Source of the DNA: Planctomycetota bacterium
Lineage (GTDB): Bacteria; Planctomycetota; UBA1135; UBA2386
NCBI GenBank assembly: GCA_020638695.1
Contig: JACKIB010000011.1
Location: 1-64,000 of the forward strand
Direction: 5' to 3'
Length of the DNA stretch: 64,000 bases
Numbering within the stretch: position 1 is the stretch's first letter; every line of letters begins with the position of its first letter. Made by a program: the position numbers and the translations under genes. This document shows, in pieces, positions 10,704 to 18,564 of this stretch. The notes under the pieces were generated by a model. It searched no databases. It was not told the origin of the DNA and saw only the letters and a list, made by a program, of their open reading frames with translations.

Positions 10704-11866
10704 GACGAGGAAACCACGGCGCGCTGCCGCGGTGGATTGCCGAATCTGTCGGTCTCCGGGGTCGGCAACGGTTGATAGAGCATGTTGCGGCGCTGTGGTA
10801 CGTAACCGGCGTCCTTGATGTGTCGTTCGATCTCGGCGACCGAAGCCGGGTGGCTGCATCCCGCGCTGCTGACCACGTTCTCCTCCAGCATCACCGAACC
10901 GAAATCGTCGGCGCCCATCGCCAGCCCGACTTGGCAGGTCTTCATCCCCTGGGTGACGAAGCTCGCCTGCAGGTGCGGGACGTTCTGCAGGTATAGGCGT
11001 GCGAGTGCCAGCGTGCGCAGGTACTCGGCCACCGTCGCCTTGCCCGGCACGCTCGCTGCGAGCGCCGTGTTCTCCGGTTGGTAGGTCCAGGGGATGAATG
11101 CGGTGAACACCCCGCACTCGTCCTGTAGTTCTCGGATCCGCGTCATGTGTTCGATCCGCTCCGCATCGGTCTCGACGTGGCCGAACATCATCGTCGCGGT
11201 GCCGCGCATCCCCAGCGCCGCGACCTGCCGCATGACGTCGAGCCACTGCTCGGTGGTGGCCTTCTTCGGCGCGATGACCTGTCGCACCCGCTCGACCAGG
11301 ATCTCGGCACCACCGCCCGGAACCGAATCCAAGCCCGCGTCCTGCAGTTCCGCCAACACGTCGCGCACCGAGCGCTTGTCGAGCCGGCTGAGGTGGTGGA
11401 TCTCGGGCGGACTCATCCCGTGGATCCAAATCTGCGGGTAGCGCGCTTTGATGTCGCGGAACAGCGCCGCGAAGTCCGCGGTCTTGAGGTAGGGATGATG
11501 ACCGCCCTGCAGCAGCAGCTGGGCGCCGCCTGCGGCGAGCGTCTCCTCGATCTTCTGGTAGACGACCTCGCGCGGCAGCTCGTACGCCTCCGGGTCGCCC
11601 GGCCGGCGGTAGAACGCGCAGAACCCGCAGTCCGTCACGCAGACGTTGGTCGGGTTCACGTTGCGGTCGATGATGTAGGTGACGCGATCCCCCGGGTTGA
11701 TCCGCTGCCGCACCGCATCCGCGAGCATTCCCAGCGAGGGCAGGTCGAGTCCGCGGTAGATCCGCAGCGCCTGCCCGGCATCCAGCCGCTCGCCGGCCAG
11801 CGCCGCACGGCAGAGGGAATCCAGCTCCGGGTCGGCGGGTTGGGCGGGTTGGTGACCTTGGCTCAT
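10700..11866 (-). CDS. mqnC: cyclic dehypoxanthine futalosine synthase MqnC (radical SAM)
   Basis: MqnC cyclises dehypoxanthine futalosine, the third radical-type step in the futalosine pathway. The 388-aa protein carries C76-xxx-C80-xx-C83 in NPTNVCVTDCGFCAFYR, the family-specific VTYIIDRNVN lead-in and the LLLQGGHHPYLKT motif, and ends with the MLYQPLPTP tail. It is the first gene of a three-gene coupled operon (mqnC-mqnE-eamA). The ATG at 11864-11866 begins MSQGHQPAQPADPEL, a short polar lead before the helical N-domain. No promoter could be recognised in the 273-base gap upstream. Confidence 0.92.
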
Positions 11867-12139
11867 CGCGGGGGAGCACCGTACGCCGGGTGCTCAGTGG
11901 GCTCAAGGGCCAACGAAGCTGGCATCCGGCGAATTGCGGCTGCCTGCAACCGGCGGGGGCCTGTGCGGAACGACTGCCCGAGACGAGCGGTGGGCGGTCC
12001 GGGGGACCGATTCCCGTGCTCCCCGACCTCGAGTCTGGGGGCCGCTGGGGAACGCGTGGCGTCGCTCGCTACCGAATGGTAGATCGCGGGGGCGCGAGGC
12101 GGCGTGATCGCCGAGCGACCGGCGCGACGCGCGCGCCCG
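11867..12139. other. 273-base gap upstream of mqnC; nothing recognised
   Basis: Between the mqnC start and the stop of the upstream membrane-protein gene (both on the minus strand) there is no coding-looking frame, no strong hairpin and no clear sigma-70 hexamer pair. It presumably holds the mqnC promoter. Confidence 0.3.
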
Positions 12140-13306
12140 TCAGTTGTTGCGCATGCCCTTGAGCTTGGCGATCGCACCCATCACACCCTTGCCCTGGATC
12201 TTCTGCGATCCGGCGATGGACTGGGCGAGGCTGCCCGGTGCGGAGGTGTCGCCTTCGTCCTTGGCGTCGGCGGCGGGTGCCGGTGCGGGCGTGGAAGCCT
12301 GAGCCTTGCTGGCCGACGCCGCGCGCTTCGGTGTGCTGCTCGCTTTCGGCGTGGCCTCCGCGGCTCGGCGGGCCGGTGCACCTTCGGCGAGGTCCTGGAT
12401 CAGCGGCATCAATCCCTCGTGCGATTCGCGGATCTTCGCGGTCTGCGCCCGCACGCCGTTCACCTGCTCGGAGATCGACTTGACTTCCGTCCAGGTGGAT
12501 TCGCCGAACGAGTCGACCTTCTCGAGGAGTGCCTCGATACGGGTAGACGTGAGGCTGCCGAGCTTGTCGAGCTCGGTCGCGAGGGCGTCGATCCGCTCCA
12601 TCGAGACGGCTGCCTGGCCGGTGACCTTGCCGACCAAGTGGTTGATCTCGGCGAGCGGTTTGCCGTACATCCGCAGCGCCTTGGTGACGCTGTTGATCCG
12701 CTCTCCCTGGACTTCGAGAGCGTGCAGCACCGGATCGGTTTCGCCGGCGGTGCGACCGGCCAGCAGTTGCTCCTGCCCGTTCACCAGGTACTCCAGACTC
12801 GACACGCAGTAGGCGTTGTTCTCGTACAACGCATCCTCGAGGTCCGTGAAGCGCACCTGTTGTGCGAGCTGGTGCTGTCGGATCTTGGCCACCAGCGACA
12901 GCAGGATGCCGAGCGTGAGCAAGAGGCCGGGAGTGAGTCCCAGGGTGTTCAGGTTGTGCAGCCCCTGCCGCAATGCCGCCGGCATGGCCAGGGCAGACAG
13001 GGTCAGCGCCACCGCGCCGAGGATCAGCAGGCCGCCGGTGAACACCATCAGCATGCCGCCGGAGTTGTGGTCGGTCCGGCGGCGTCGACGGCTCGGTCGC
13101 GCCGGGCGGCTGGCGCGCAACACCTCGGAGGCACTCTGCTCCGGCTCGAGCTCCTCTTCCGGGTACTCACCGTCTCCGTCGAACATCGCCAGACGCGGAT
13201 CGGCGTCGGAGTTCGGGTCCTGATCCCCGAGCTGCTGTTGGAGTTGCTCGATCAGGTGGAGCTCTTCGGTGGCCGAAATGGGCCGCGTCAACCGCGTGTT
13301 GGTCAT
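12140..13306 (-). CDS. two-helix membrane protein with long cytoplasmic coiled coil; unknown function
   Basis: This is a 388-aa protein I do not recognise. From the ATG at 13304-13306 (MTNTRLTRPISATEEL) it has a Gln/Glu-rich short helix, an acidic stretch, an Arg cluster (PARPSRRRRRTD), then two hydrophobic helices (about 84-106 and 122-140). A long heptad-like region of about 160 residues follows, then an Ala/Pro/Ser-rich linker and a short C-terminal tail KGVMGAIAKLKGMRNN. The layout resembles a scaffold with a cytoplasmic coiled coil, in the style of nitrate/chemotaxis-receptor signalling helices, but no sensory or HAMP domain is visible. It is divergent from ptsI. Confidence 0.6.
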   Translation of the reverse strand: MTNTRLTRPISATEELHLIEQLQQQLGDQDPNSDADPRLAMFDGDGEYPEEELEPEQSASEVLRASRPARPSRRRRRTDHNSGGMLMVFTGGLLILGAVALTLSALAMPAALRQGLHNLNTLGLTPGLLLTLGILLSLVAKIRQHQLAQQVRFTDLEDALYENNAYCVSSLEYLVNGQEQLLAGRTAGETDPVLHALEVQGERINSVTKALRMYGKPLAEINHLVGKVTGQAAVSMERIDALATELDKLGSLTSTRIEALLEKVDSFGESTWTEVKSISEQVNGVRAQTAKIRESHEGLMPLIQDLAEGAPARRAAEATPKASSTPKRAASASKAQASTPAPAPAADAKDEGDTSAPGSLAQSIAGSQKIQGKGVMGAIAKLKGMRNN

Positions 13307-13365
13307 CTGAGTCCGTGTCAAGGATCCGCTCGGTTCATCGGCAGTTTCCCCTGCACCGGTGTAGC

Positions 13366-13394
13366 GGGGACCGCGCCGGCGGGTGCCGGTCCCC
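13366..13394. terminator. GGGGACCG/CGGTCCCC hairpin in the ptsI upstream gap
   Basis: A perfect 8-bp GC stem with a 13-base loop sits in the intergenic region between divergent genes. It cannot be a terminator for either neighbour by orientation, so a leader structure or protein-binding site is more likely. No T-run follows. Confidence 0.3.
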
Positions 13395-13451
13395 GGGGCG
13401 GTCACGGCCGGACCACGGCATCGCCGCTTCCGCCGCCGCGCCTGCCCAACG

Positions 13452-13466
13452 CAAGTGCGGCACTTG
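13452..13466. promoter_or_regulatory. 15-base perfect palindrome CAAGTGCGGCACTTG upstream of ptsI
   Basis: CAAGTGC-G-GCACTTG lies 38 bases before the ptsI ATG, inside the divergent intergenic region. A near-perfect dyad of this size at this distance is typical of a dimeric repressor site. The regulator is unknown and no second copy was noticed elsewhere in the window. Confidence 0.35.
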
Positions 13467-13503
13467 TTGCTTTCTTGGGCGAGCTGGCGGAAAAACACCG
13501 TAC

Positions 13504-15261
13504 ATGTCCCGCAAGCTGAAGGGCATCCCGGCGGCACCGGGGATCGCGATCGCGCCGATCGTCCACTTCCACACGGACCTGGACTTCATCCCGACGCGTG
13601 AGATCGGCGAACGGGACGTCGAAGGGGAGATGCGGCGCCTGGGCGAGGCGATCACCACCGCTTCGCGGTCGATCCTGTTCCTGCGCCATGAGATGGCCAG
13701 CACGCTGTCGGATCGCGACACGCAGATCTACGACGTGCAGGTCAATCTCCTGCACGACAAGACCTTCAAGGCCGACTTGGAGCGGGAGGTCAGCACCAAC
13801 CTGGTCAATGTCGAGGTGGCGCTCCAGCGGGTGGTCGGGCGCTACGAGGCAGTTTTCGACAAGGCCGAGGATCCTCTGATGCGCGAGCGCAGCGCCGACA
13901 TCCGCGATGTCGGTCGGCAGCTGCTTTCGGCGCTGATGGACCGCGACCGGTCGGTGTACACCGCCGACGGCCAGGACTACATCTTCGGCGCCGACGAGTT
14001 CATGCCCAGCGATGCCGGCTTGCTCGATCGCGAGCACTTGCGTGGGATCGTCACGGTGCGCGGCGGCAAGTACTCCCACGGCTCCATCCTCGCCCGTTCG
14101 CTGGGTATTCCGGCGCTGGTCGGCGTCGACAAGGTGCTCGCCAAGGCGCCGAGCGGGACCCCGGTGATCCTCGACGGCGAGAGCGGCACGCTGATCGTCA
14201 ACCCCGGCAAGGACGAGCTCACCCACTACCACGGGTTGATCCGTGACCGCGCGGAAGCGCATGCGCGGCTGATCGAGGTGCGGTTCGCGCCATCGGTGAC
14301 GCTGGATGGCCAGCACGTCGACCTTGGAGCGAACGTCGAGAGCGTCCACGACCTACAGCATGTCGAGACCGAGGTGGTGTCGAGCATCGGCCTGTTCCGC
14401 ACCGAATTCGCCTTCATGGAGCGGCGCCAGTTCCCCACCGAGGACGAGCAGGTGCGGATGTACGAGGCCGCGATGGAGGCAGCAAAGGGCCGGCCGGTGA
14501 CCTTCCGTACTCTCGATGTCGGCGGCGACAAGCCACTGCCCTACTTCCGCACCCCGGACGAACGCAACCCGGTGCTCGGCTGGCGCGGTCTACGGATCAG
14601 CTTGGCGTGGCCGGACATTCTCTACACACAGATCCGCGCGATCCTGCGCGCCAGCGCCTCGGGACACGCCCGAATCCTGCTGCCGATGGTCACCACGCTG
14701 GACGAAGTGCGGCGCTGCCGGGAAATCGTCGAGACCATTCGTCAGGATCTCGCCGATTCGTCGACTCCGCACGACGGGGACATCGAATTCGGGATCATGG
14801 TCGAGGTCCCGGCGACGGCGATCGCGCTCGATCAGCTGCTGCCGCACGTCGACTTCGTGTCGGTCGGGACCAACGATCTGGTGCAGTATCTGCTGGCCGT
14901 CGACCGAGACAATCCTCGTGTGGCCTCGCTCTACGATCCGTACCACCCGGCCGTGCTCCGGATGCTCGAGAAGATCGCGTCGCAGGCGATCCGCGCGGGC
15001 AAGCCGGTGTCGATCTGTGGGGAGATCGCTGGCGATCACTACTACACGATGTTGCTCGTCGGACTGGGATTCCGCGAGCTGTCGATGGCACCGGTGTTCC
15101 TGCCGCGAGTGAAGCTCATGGTACGCAGCTTCACGATCGCCGAAGCCGAGTCGGTCGCCACCGAAGCGCTCGCGTTGACCGATTCTGGAGCGATCCGCGA
15201 AGTGCTGACGGCGAAGTCGCGCGCGATTTGGTCGGAGTTTCTCGGCGAGGCGTCGAACTGA
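13504..15261 (+). CDS. ptsI: phosphoenolpyruvate-protein phosphotransferase (PTS enzyme I)
   Basis: 585 aa, close to the usual 575 of enzyme I. This enzyme takes phosphate from PEP on a His and passes it to HPr. The phospho-His block reads GGKYSHGSILARSLGIPALVG with H192, and the C-terminal PEP-binding domain has GLFRTEFAFM, EFGIMVEVPA, VSVGTNDLVQYLLAVDR and the active-site Cys in SICGEIAGD (C505). The start MSRKLKGIPAAPGIAIAP fits the family; the upstream open frame is Arg/Pro-rich shadow. There is no HPr or sugar-specific EII next to it. Its stop overlaps the start of the SANT-repeat gene by one base, so the two are coupled. Confidence 0.92.
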   Translation: MSRKLKGIPAAPGIAIAPIVHFHTDLDFIPTREIGERDVEGEMRRLGEAITTASRSILFLRHEMASTLSDRDTQIYDVQVNLLHDKTFKADLEREVSTNLVNVEVALQRVVGRYEAVFDKAEDPLMRERSADIRDVGRQLLSALMDRDRSVYTADGQDYIFGADEFMPSDAGLLDREHLRGIVTVRGGKYSHGSILARSLGIPALVGVDKVLAKAPSGTPVILDGESGTLIVNPGKDELTHYHGLIRDRAEAHARLIEVRFAPSVTLDGQHVDLGANVESVHDLQHVETEVVSSIGLFRTEFAFMERRQFPTEDEQVRMYEAAMEAAKGRPVTFRTLDVGGDKPLPYFRTPDERNPVLGWRGLRISLAWPDILYTQIRAILRASASGHARILLPMVTTLDEVRRCREIVETIRQDLADSSTPHDGDIEFGIMVEVPATAIALDQLLPHVDFVSVGTNDLVQYLLAVDRDNPRVASLYDPYHPAVLRMLEKIASQAIRAGKPVSICGEIAGDHYYTMLLVGLGFRELSMAPVFLPRVKLMVRSFTIAEAESVATEALALTDSGAIREVLTAKSRAIWSEFLGEASN

Positions 15262-15956
15262 TGGCTGGCATGAAGCGGGGCAATTGGTCGACGCACGAGC
15301 TCGAGCGGCTACGGAGTCTGTTTCCGCGGTCCTCACAGGAGCGCGTCGCCCGGCTGCTGCGGCGCTCGGTGGCCAGTGTGCGCCGGAAAGCCCAGGAGAT
15401 CTTCGGCGAACACGCCCGGCACCTGACGCGGCCTTGGTCGGCCGATGACGACCGACGGCTGCGCGAAGGGCACGGGGTGGTCGAATCGGAGTCGCTCAGC
15501 CTGGTGCTCGGCCGGACCGAGGAGGACATCGAGCTGCGAATCGAGCAGCTGCGCGCTGCGGTCGTGGCCGGCCGGCGCTGGTCGCGCGCCGAGCGCGGGG
15601 TGTTGCGGCGGTTCTACGGGTCGCGTACCGACGAGGACCTGGTCGTGTGCATCGGGCGGCCGGTGGACGAGATTCGCGGCGAGGCGCGCCGCATGTGTCT
15701 GTCGAAGGACAAGGGCTTCCTGGCGCACGCACCGCAGGTGGCGGACCGGGCGGTGATGCCGCGGTGGACGTCGGAGGAAATCCGCGTGCTGCGGGAGCGG
15801 TACGCTCGCAGCGCCAACCTGGAGCTGGCCCGCCTGCTGTCGCGCTCAGTGGCGAGTATCGCCAACAAGGCCAACCAGCTCGGTCTCAAGAAGGCTCAGG
15901 ACGTGCTCCAGGAAATGGGGCGGCAGAACGTCGCCGGTCGCTGGGCGGGGAGCTAG
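15261..15956 (+). CDS. protein with four tandem SANT/Myb-like repeats (putative DNA-binding)
   Basis: This 231-aa basic protein is built from four helical repeats, each opening with a Trp: NWSTHEL (W9), PWSADDD (W59), RWSRAER (W107) and RWTSEEI (W169). Each continues as a three-helix Myb/SANT-type or GcrA-like unit; repeats 1 and 4 are the best conserved (ARLLRRSVASVRRKAQEI and ARLLSRSVASIANKANQLG). This pattern predicts DNA binding. The ATG overlaps the ptsI TGA as TGATG, so expression is tied to the phosphotransferase. The stop TAG is part of the CTAG that bounds the palindromic element beginning at 15953; the C-terminus could therefore be trimmed relative to an ancestral form. Confidence 0.7.
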   Translation: MAGMKRGNWSTHELERLRSLFPRSSQERVARLLRRSVASVRRKAQEIFGEHARHLTRPWSADDDRRLREGHGVVESESLSLVLGRTEEDIELRIEQLRAAVVAGRRWSRAERGVLRRFYGSRTDEDLVVCIGRPVDEIRGEARRMCLSKDKGFLAHAPQVADRAVMPRWTSEEIRVLRERYARSANLELARLLSRSVASIANKANQLGLKKAQDVLQEMGRQNVAGRWAGS

Positions 15957-16120
15957 GAGTCTGCGCCACAGAATGACAACCCTTGAGATCCGCGCCTTCC
16001 AACACCCGTCACCACCCGAAAGCCTCGCCGAATCCACCAATTCGGCTGCGATTTCGGCCGGCGACCTGCGCCGAAATCCACGCACCTCCTGAGTCGCCCT
16101 TCTGTGGCGCAGACTCCTAG
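15953..16120. mobile_element. family A palindromic element, copy 1 (MITE-like, 168 bp)
   Basis: A 168-bp unit bounded by inverted repeats of 21 bases, left CTAGGAGTCTGCGCCACAG and right CTGTGGCGCAGACTCCTAG. Both ends contain CTAG, as expected for TA-targeting Tc1/mariner/IS630-type transposition, although no transposase is encoded. An internal stem GATTTCGGC/GCCGAAATC lies near the middle. Copy 2 at 19806-19973 is in the same orientation and differs by one base in 168. The left CTAG supplies the TAG stop of the SANT-repeat gene. Confidence 0.8.
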
Positions 16121-16300
16121 CCCGGACTGTTCGTGACCGAGCGGCTGCGACCGCTGCGCCACGGGAGGCAGCCCCTGAGTTTCGCGGCTTCCCGCACCCG
16201 TCACCCCCCGAAGGCCTCGTCGAGTCCGCCGATCCGCCTGCGTTCCGGGGCGGTCGTTCGGGCACTGAACGCCTCGTTGCCATCGCCGCCTGACCAAGAA
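16121..16300. repeat. diverged family A copy fused to a family B end
   Basis: Directly after copy A1, and sharing its CTAG, is GCCCGGACTGTTCGTGA, a mutated end of family B (17 bases, two or three substitutions). It is followed by about 130 bases that align with the interior of family A, for example CACCCGTCACCCCCCGAA against CACCCGTCACCACCCGAA. It is therefore an old degraded unit in the gap before the STAS gene. The right boundary is approximate. Nothing else was seen between it and the STAS start. Confidence 0.5.
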
Positions 16301-16391
16301 TCCCAGTGGGATCGCTCAACCTCGACCCGGCATCCGGACGAAGGGGAGTTCAGCAGATCCGTTCGAGTGCCCATACCTAGGTGACGTGTCC

Positions 16392-16778
16392 ATGGAGATC
16401 GTAGGAAAGAAGAGCCAAGGCCTGTCGGTGACCGCGCTGGAAGGCGACAAGACGGCGATCATCTCGTTCAATGACAGGAGCTTGAACTTCTATGTGACGG
16501 ACTCGCTCAAGGAGTCCTTGAAGGAGACGATCAACACGAAGATCGACGAGGGATTCGAGCACTTCGTGCTCAACCTCGACAACGTGAAGATCATCGATTC
16601 CTGCGGCGTCGGGCTGATCATCGTTGCGAACAACGTCACTGCTGCGCGCAACGCCAAGCTGTACCTGTGCCGCATCAAGCCGTTCATCATCAAGATCTTC
16701 GACATCATGCGGATCTCGAAGCACCTCGCGATCTTCGACACCGAAGAGGACGCGCTCGAGGCCGTCAAGCAGGCCTAG
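16392..16778 (+). CDS. STAS-domain anti-sigma-factor-antagonist-type protein
   Basis: This 128-aa single STAS domain carries the signature IIDSCGVGLIIVANN, where the Ser in IDSCG is the usual phosphorylation site of SpoIIAA/RsbV-type antagonists. Such proteins relay partner-switch signals. I start at ATG 16392 (MEIVGKKSQGL); a GTG two codons upstream is possible. It is followed on the same strand by a PAS-histidine kinase and a response regulator, so it may feed that module. The TAG stop (16776-16778) lies in the CTAG that opens another palindromic element. Confidence 0.8.
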   Translation: MEIVGKKSQGLSVTALEGDKTAIISFNDRSLNFYVTDSLKESLKETINTKIDEGFEHFVLNLDNVKIIDSCGVGLIIVANNVTAARNAKLYLCRIKPFIIKIFDIMRISKHLAIFDTEEDALEAVKQA

Positions 16779-16903
16779 CGTCCCTTCTCCGAGGTCCTTG
16801 GTGAACGTAGCCTTGTCAGTCGATTCGGTCGCATCGATGCGAACGAGTCGAGTGGCGGGATACCGATGCTGCGAGCTTCGGATGCCGAGGGAAGGGCATG
16901 ACG
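16775..16903. repeat. internally deleted family C element after the STAS stop codon
   Basis: Starting at the CTAG of the STAS stop, about 129 bases match both ends of the family C unit seen reversed at 19297-19466, including the shared TCAGTCGATTCG block and the GATGCTGCGAGCTTCGGA end block, but about 40 central bases are missing. The terminal inverted repeats are imperfect (CGTCCCTTCTCCGAGG against CCGAGGGAAGGG). The right end is approximate. Confidence 0.5.
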
Positions 16904-16943
16904 CCTGACCCTCGCGACGCACCGCGCGATCGCGGCGAAGATC

Positions 16944-18056
16944 ATGACCATCGGTGACATCATGGACGGCGTCGTGTTCGTCGACCGTGAGGGCTTGATC
17001 GCCGTGATCAACCCGGTCGCCGAGGACTTGCTCGACGTGCGCGGACTGCTTGCCGTCGGGAAGACCCCCGGCCAGGTCGCCGCCGACGATCAGCGAGAGC
17101 TGGCCAAAGCGCTGGTGGTGGAGATCGAAGCCGCGAGTGTTGCGGGCACCGCCCATCGCACCGTCGAGATCCACCACGGCGAGCGTGACCTGCACTACGT
17201 CGACCTTCGCGTGTCGACCGTGCGCGACGCGGAGGACCGCCCGGCTGGCAAGCTGGTGGTGCTGCGTGACGTCACCAAGGAGTTCAAGGCGGATCAGCTG
17301 CGCAACCAGTATCTGTCGATCGTGGCACACGAGCTGCGCACCCCGCTGACCGGCATCAAGACCTACTCCACCATGCTCGCCAAGCGCTCGCTCGGCGAGC
17401 TGCAGCCGAATCAAGCCACTGCCATCGAGTCGATCCGCGAACAGTGCATCCGGCTCGAGCACCAGATCGACAAGCTGGTCAACCTGGGACACATCGATTC
17501 CAGCAACTACGCGCGTGATCTCGATGAGATCGACGTCATCGCGGTCTTGCGCGGCGCGGTCGAGCCGTTCCGCGGCGTCGCCGCGGATGCCGGTGTGAAG
17601 CTCGAACTCGAAGAGCCGACCGACGGGTGCAAGGTGCGGGCCGATCGTGTGGATCTGGGCCGCGCGCTCAAAGCGATCATCGAGAACGCCATCAAGTTCA
17701 CGCCCGAGGGTGGGCGGGTCGCGGTGTCGGCCGAGGTCGCGGACGGGTGGGTGACGTTCGTGGTTTCCGATAGTGGGATCGGCATCGACCCCCGCTACCA
17801 GCGTCGCATCTTCGAGAAGTTCTTCCAGGTCGAGGACCCACTCACCCGGTACCACGGAGGTGCTGGGCTCGGGCTGTTCGTCGCCCAGGCCGCCCTCCAA
17901 GCGCACGGCAGTCGAATCGAGGTGGTGAGCGGGCTCGGAACGGGCGCGCGATTCAGGTTTTCGCTCCCGCTGTTCGAAGAAGAGGTCACGGAGGCGCCGC
18001 GACCGAGCCGAAGTGCGGCGGGCGCAATCGTGAGTGTGACTGGGGACACCCGATGA
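16944..18056 (+). CDS. soluble PAS-domain sensor histidine kinase
   Basis: 370 aa. A PAS domain (DGVVFVDREGLIAVINPVAE..., residues 8-110) is followed by HisKA with the phospho-acceptor H129 in SIVAHELRTPLTG, then HATPase_c with N-box ENAIKFTPEGG, G1 SDSGIGID and G2 GGAGLGLFVAQ. There are no transmembrane segments, so it senses a cytoplasmic signal or works with a partner. Its stop overlaps the response-regulator start (ATGA, 18053-18056). The frame stays open about 40 bases upstream without ATG, GTG or TTG, so the ATG at 16944 is taken although the encoded sequence there (AIAAKI) looks helical. Confidence 0.85.
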   Translation: MTIGDIMDGVVFVDREGLIAVINPVAEDLLDVRGLLAVGKTPGQVAADDQRELAKALVVEIEAASVAGTAHRTVEIHHGERDLHYVDLRVSTVRDAEDRPAGKLVVLRDVTKEFKADQLRNQYLSIVAHELRTPLTGIKTYSTMLAKRSLGELQPNQATAIESIREQCIRLEHQIDKLVNLGHIDSSNYARDLDEIDVIAVLRGAVEPFRGVAADAGVKLELEEPTDGCKVRADRVDLGRALKAIIENAIKFTPEGGRVAVSAEVADGWVTFVVSDSGIGIDPRYQRRIFEKFFQVEDPLTRYHGGAGLGLFVAQAALQAHGSRIEVVSGLGTGARFRFSLPLFEEEVTEAPRPSRSAAGAIVSVTGDTR

Positions 18057-18427
18057 GCCAAACAATCCTGATCGTCGAAGACGAGAAGCTGATCATCGTC
18101 TCGACCCAAATGGTGCTCGAGGCAGCGGGCTTCCGCGTCGAATCCGCGACCAACGGCGAAGAGGGGATTCGCAAGGCCCGCGAGCTCAGTCCAGACCTCG
18201 TGCTCCTGGACATCATGATGCCCGGCATCGATGGGTGGGAGACGCTGACCAGGCTGAAGCGGGACAACGAGACCGCCAAGATCCCGGTGATCATCTTCAC
18301 CGCCCGCGAGCACTCGCGTGGACACCAGAAGAGCGAAGAAATGGGCGCGGCGGACTACTTCCGCAAGCCGTTCGAGCCCGACGAGCTGATCGAGTTGGTC
18401 GAGAAGCACGTCGGCCAGGGCGTGTGA
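18053..18427 (+). CDS. single-domain response regulator (CheY-like)
   Basis: This 124-aa receiver domain has no output domain. The acidic pair is E9/D10, the phospho-acceptor is D53 in LLDIMMPG, the switch Thr is T83 in IIFTAREHS, and K105 is in YFRKPF. It is translationally coupled to the upstream histidine kinase by ATGA, which makes it the obvious phosphorylation partner. With no DNA-binding or enzymatic domain it must act by protein interaction. Confidence 0.9.
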   Translation: MSQTILIVEDEKLIIVSTQMVLEAAGFRVESATNGEEGIRKARELSPDLVLLDIMMPGIDGWETLTRLKRDNETAKIPVIIFTAREHSRGHQKSEEMGAADYFRKPFEPDELIELVEKHVGQGV

Positions 18428-18564
18428 ATCGACGCGCACGCGCGAACCTTCGCGTCGTCACGGGCTTCGTCGCAGGTGAGACCTGCTGCCCGGGATGCGA
18501 ACCCCGTCGGGGCTGCGGCCCCCTGCTTGCCCGCGACGGCCGCGCGCGACCGGGCCGGGTGATC
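18428..18564. other. convergent intergenic region, GC-rich hairpin potential
   Basis: This 137-base gap between the convergent response-regulator and CMD genes contains the short dyad ACCCCGTCGGGGCTGCGGCCCC, which could end transcription from both sides. There is no T-run and no gene. Confidence 0.3.

Noticed and set aside
15957..16319. Coding frames across the palindromic elements
   Set aside because: The frames are repeated shadows of the element interiors (similar peptides recur at each copy) and lack starts and context.
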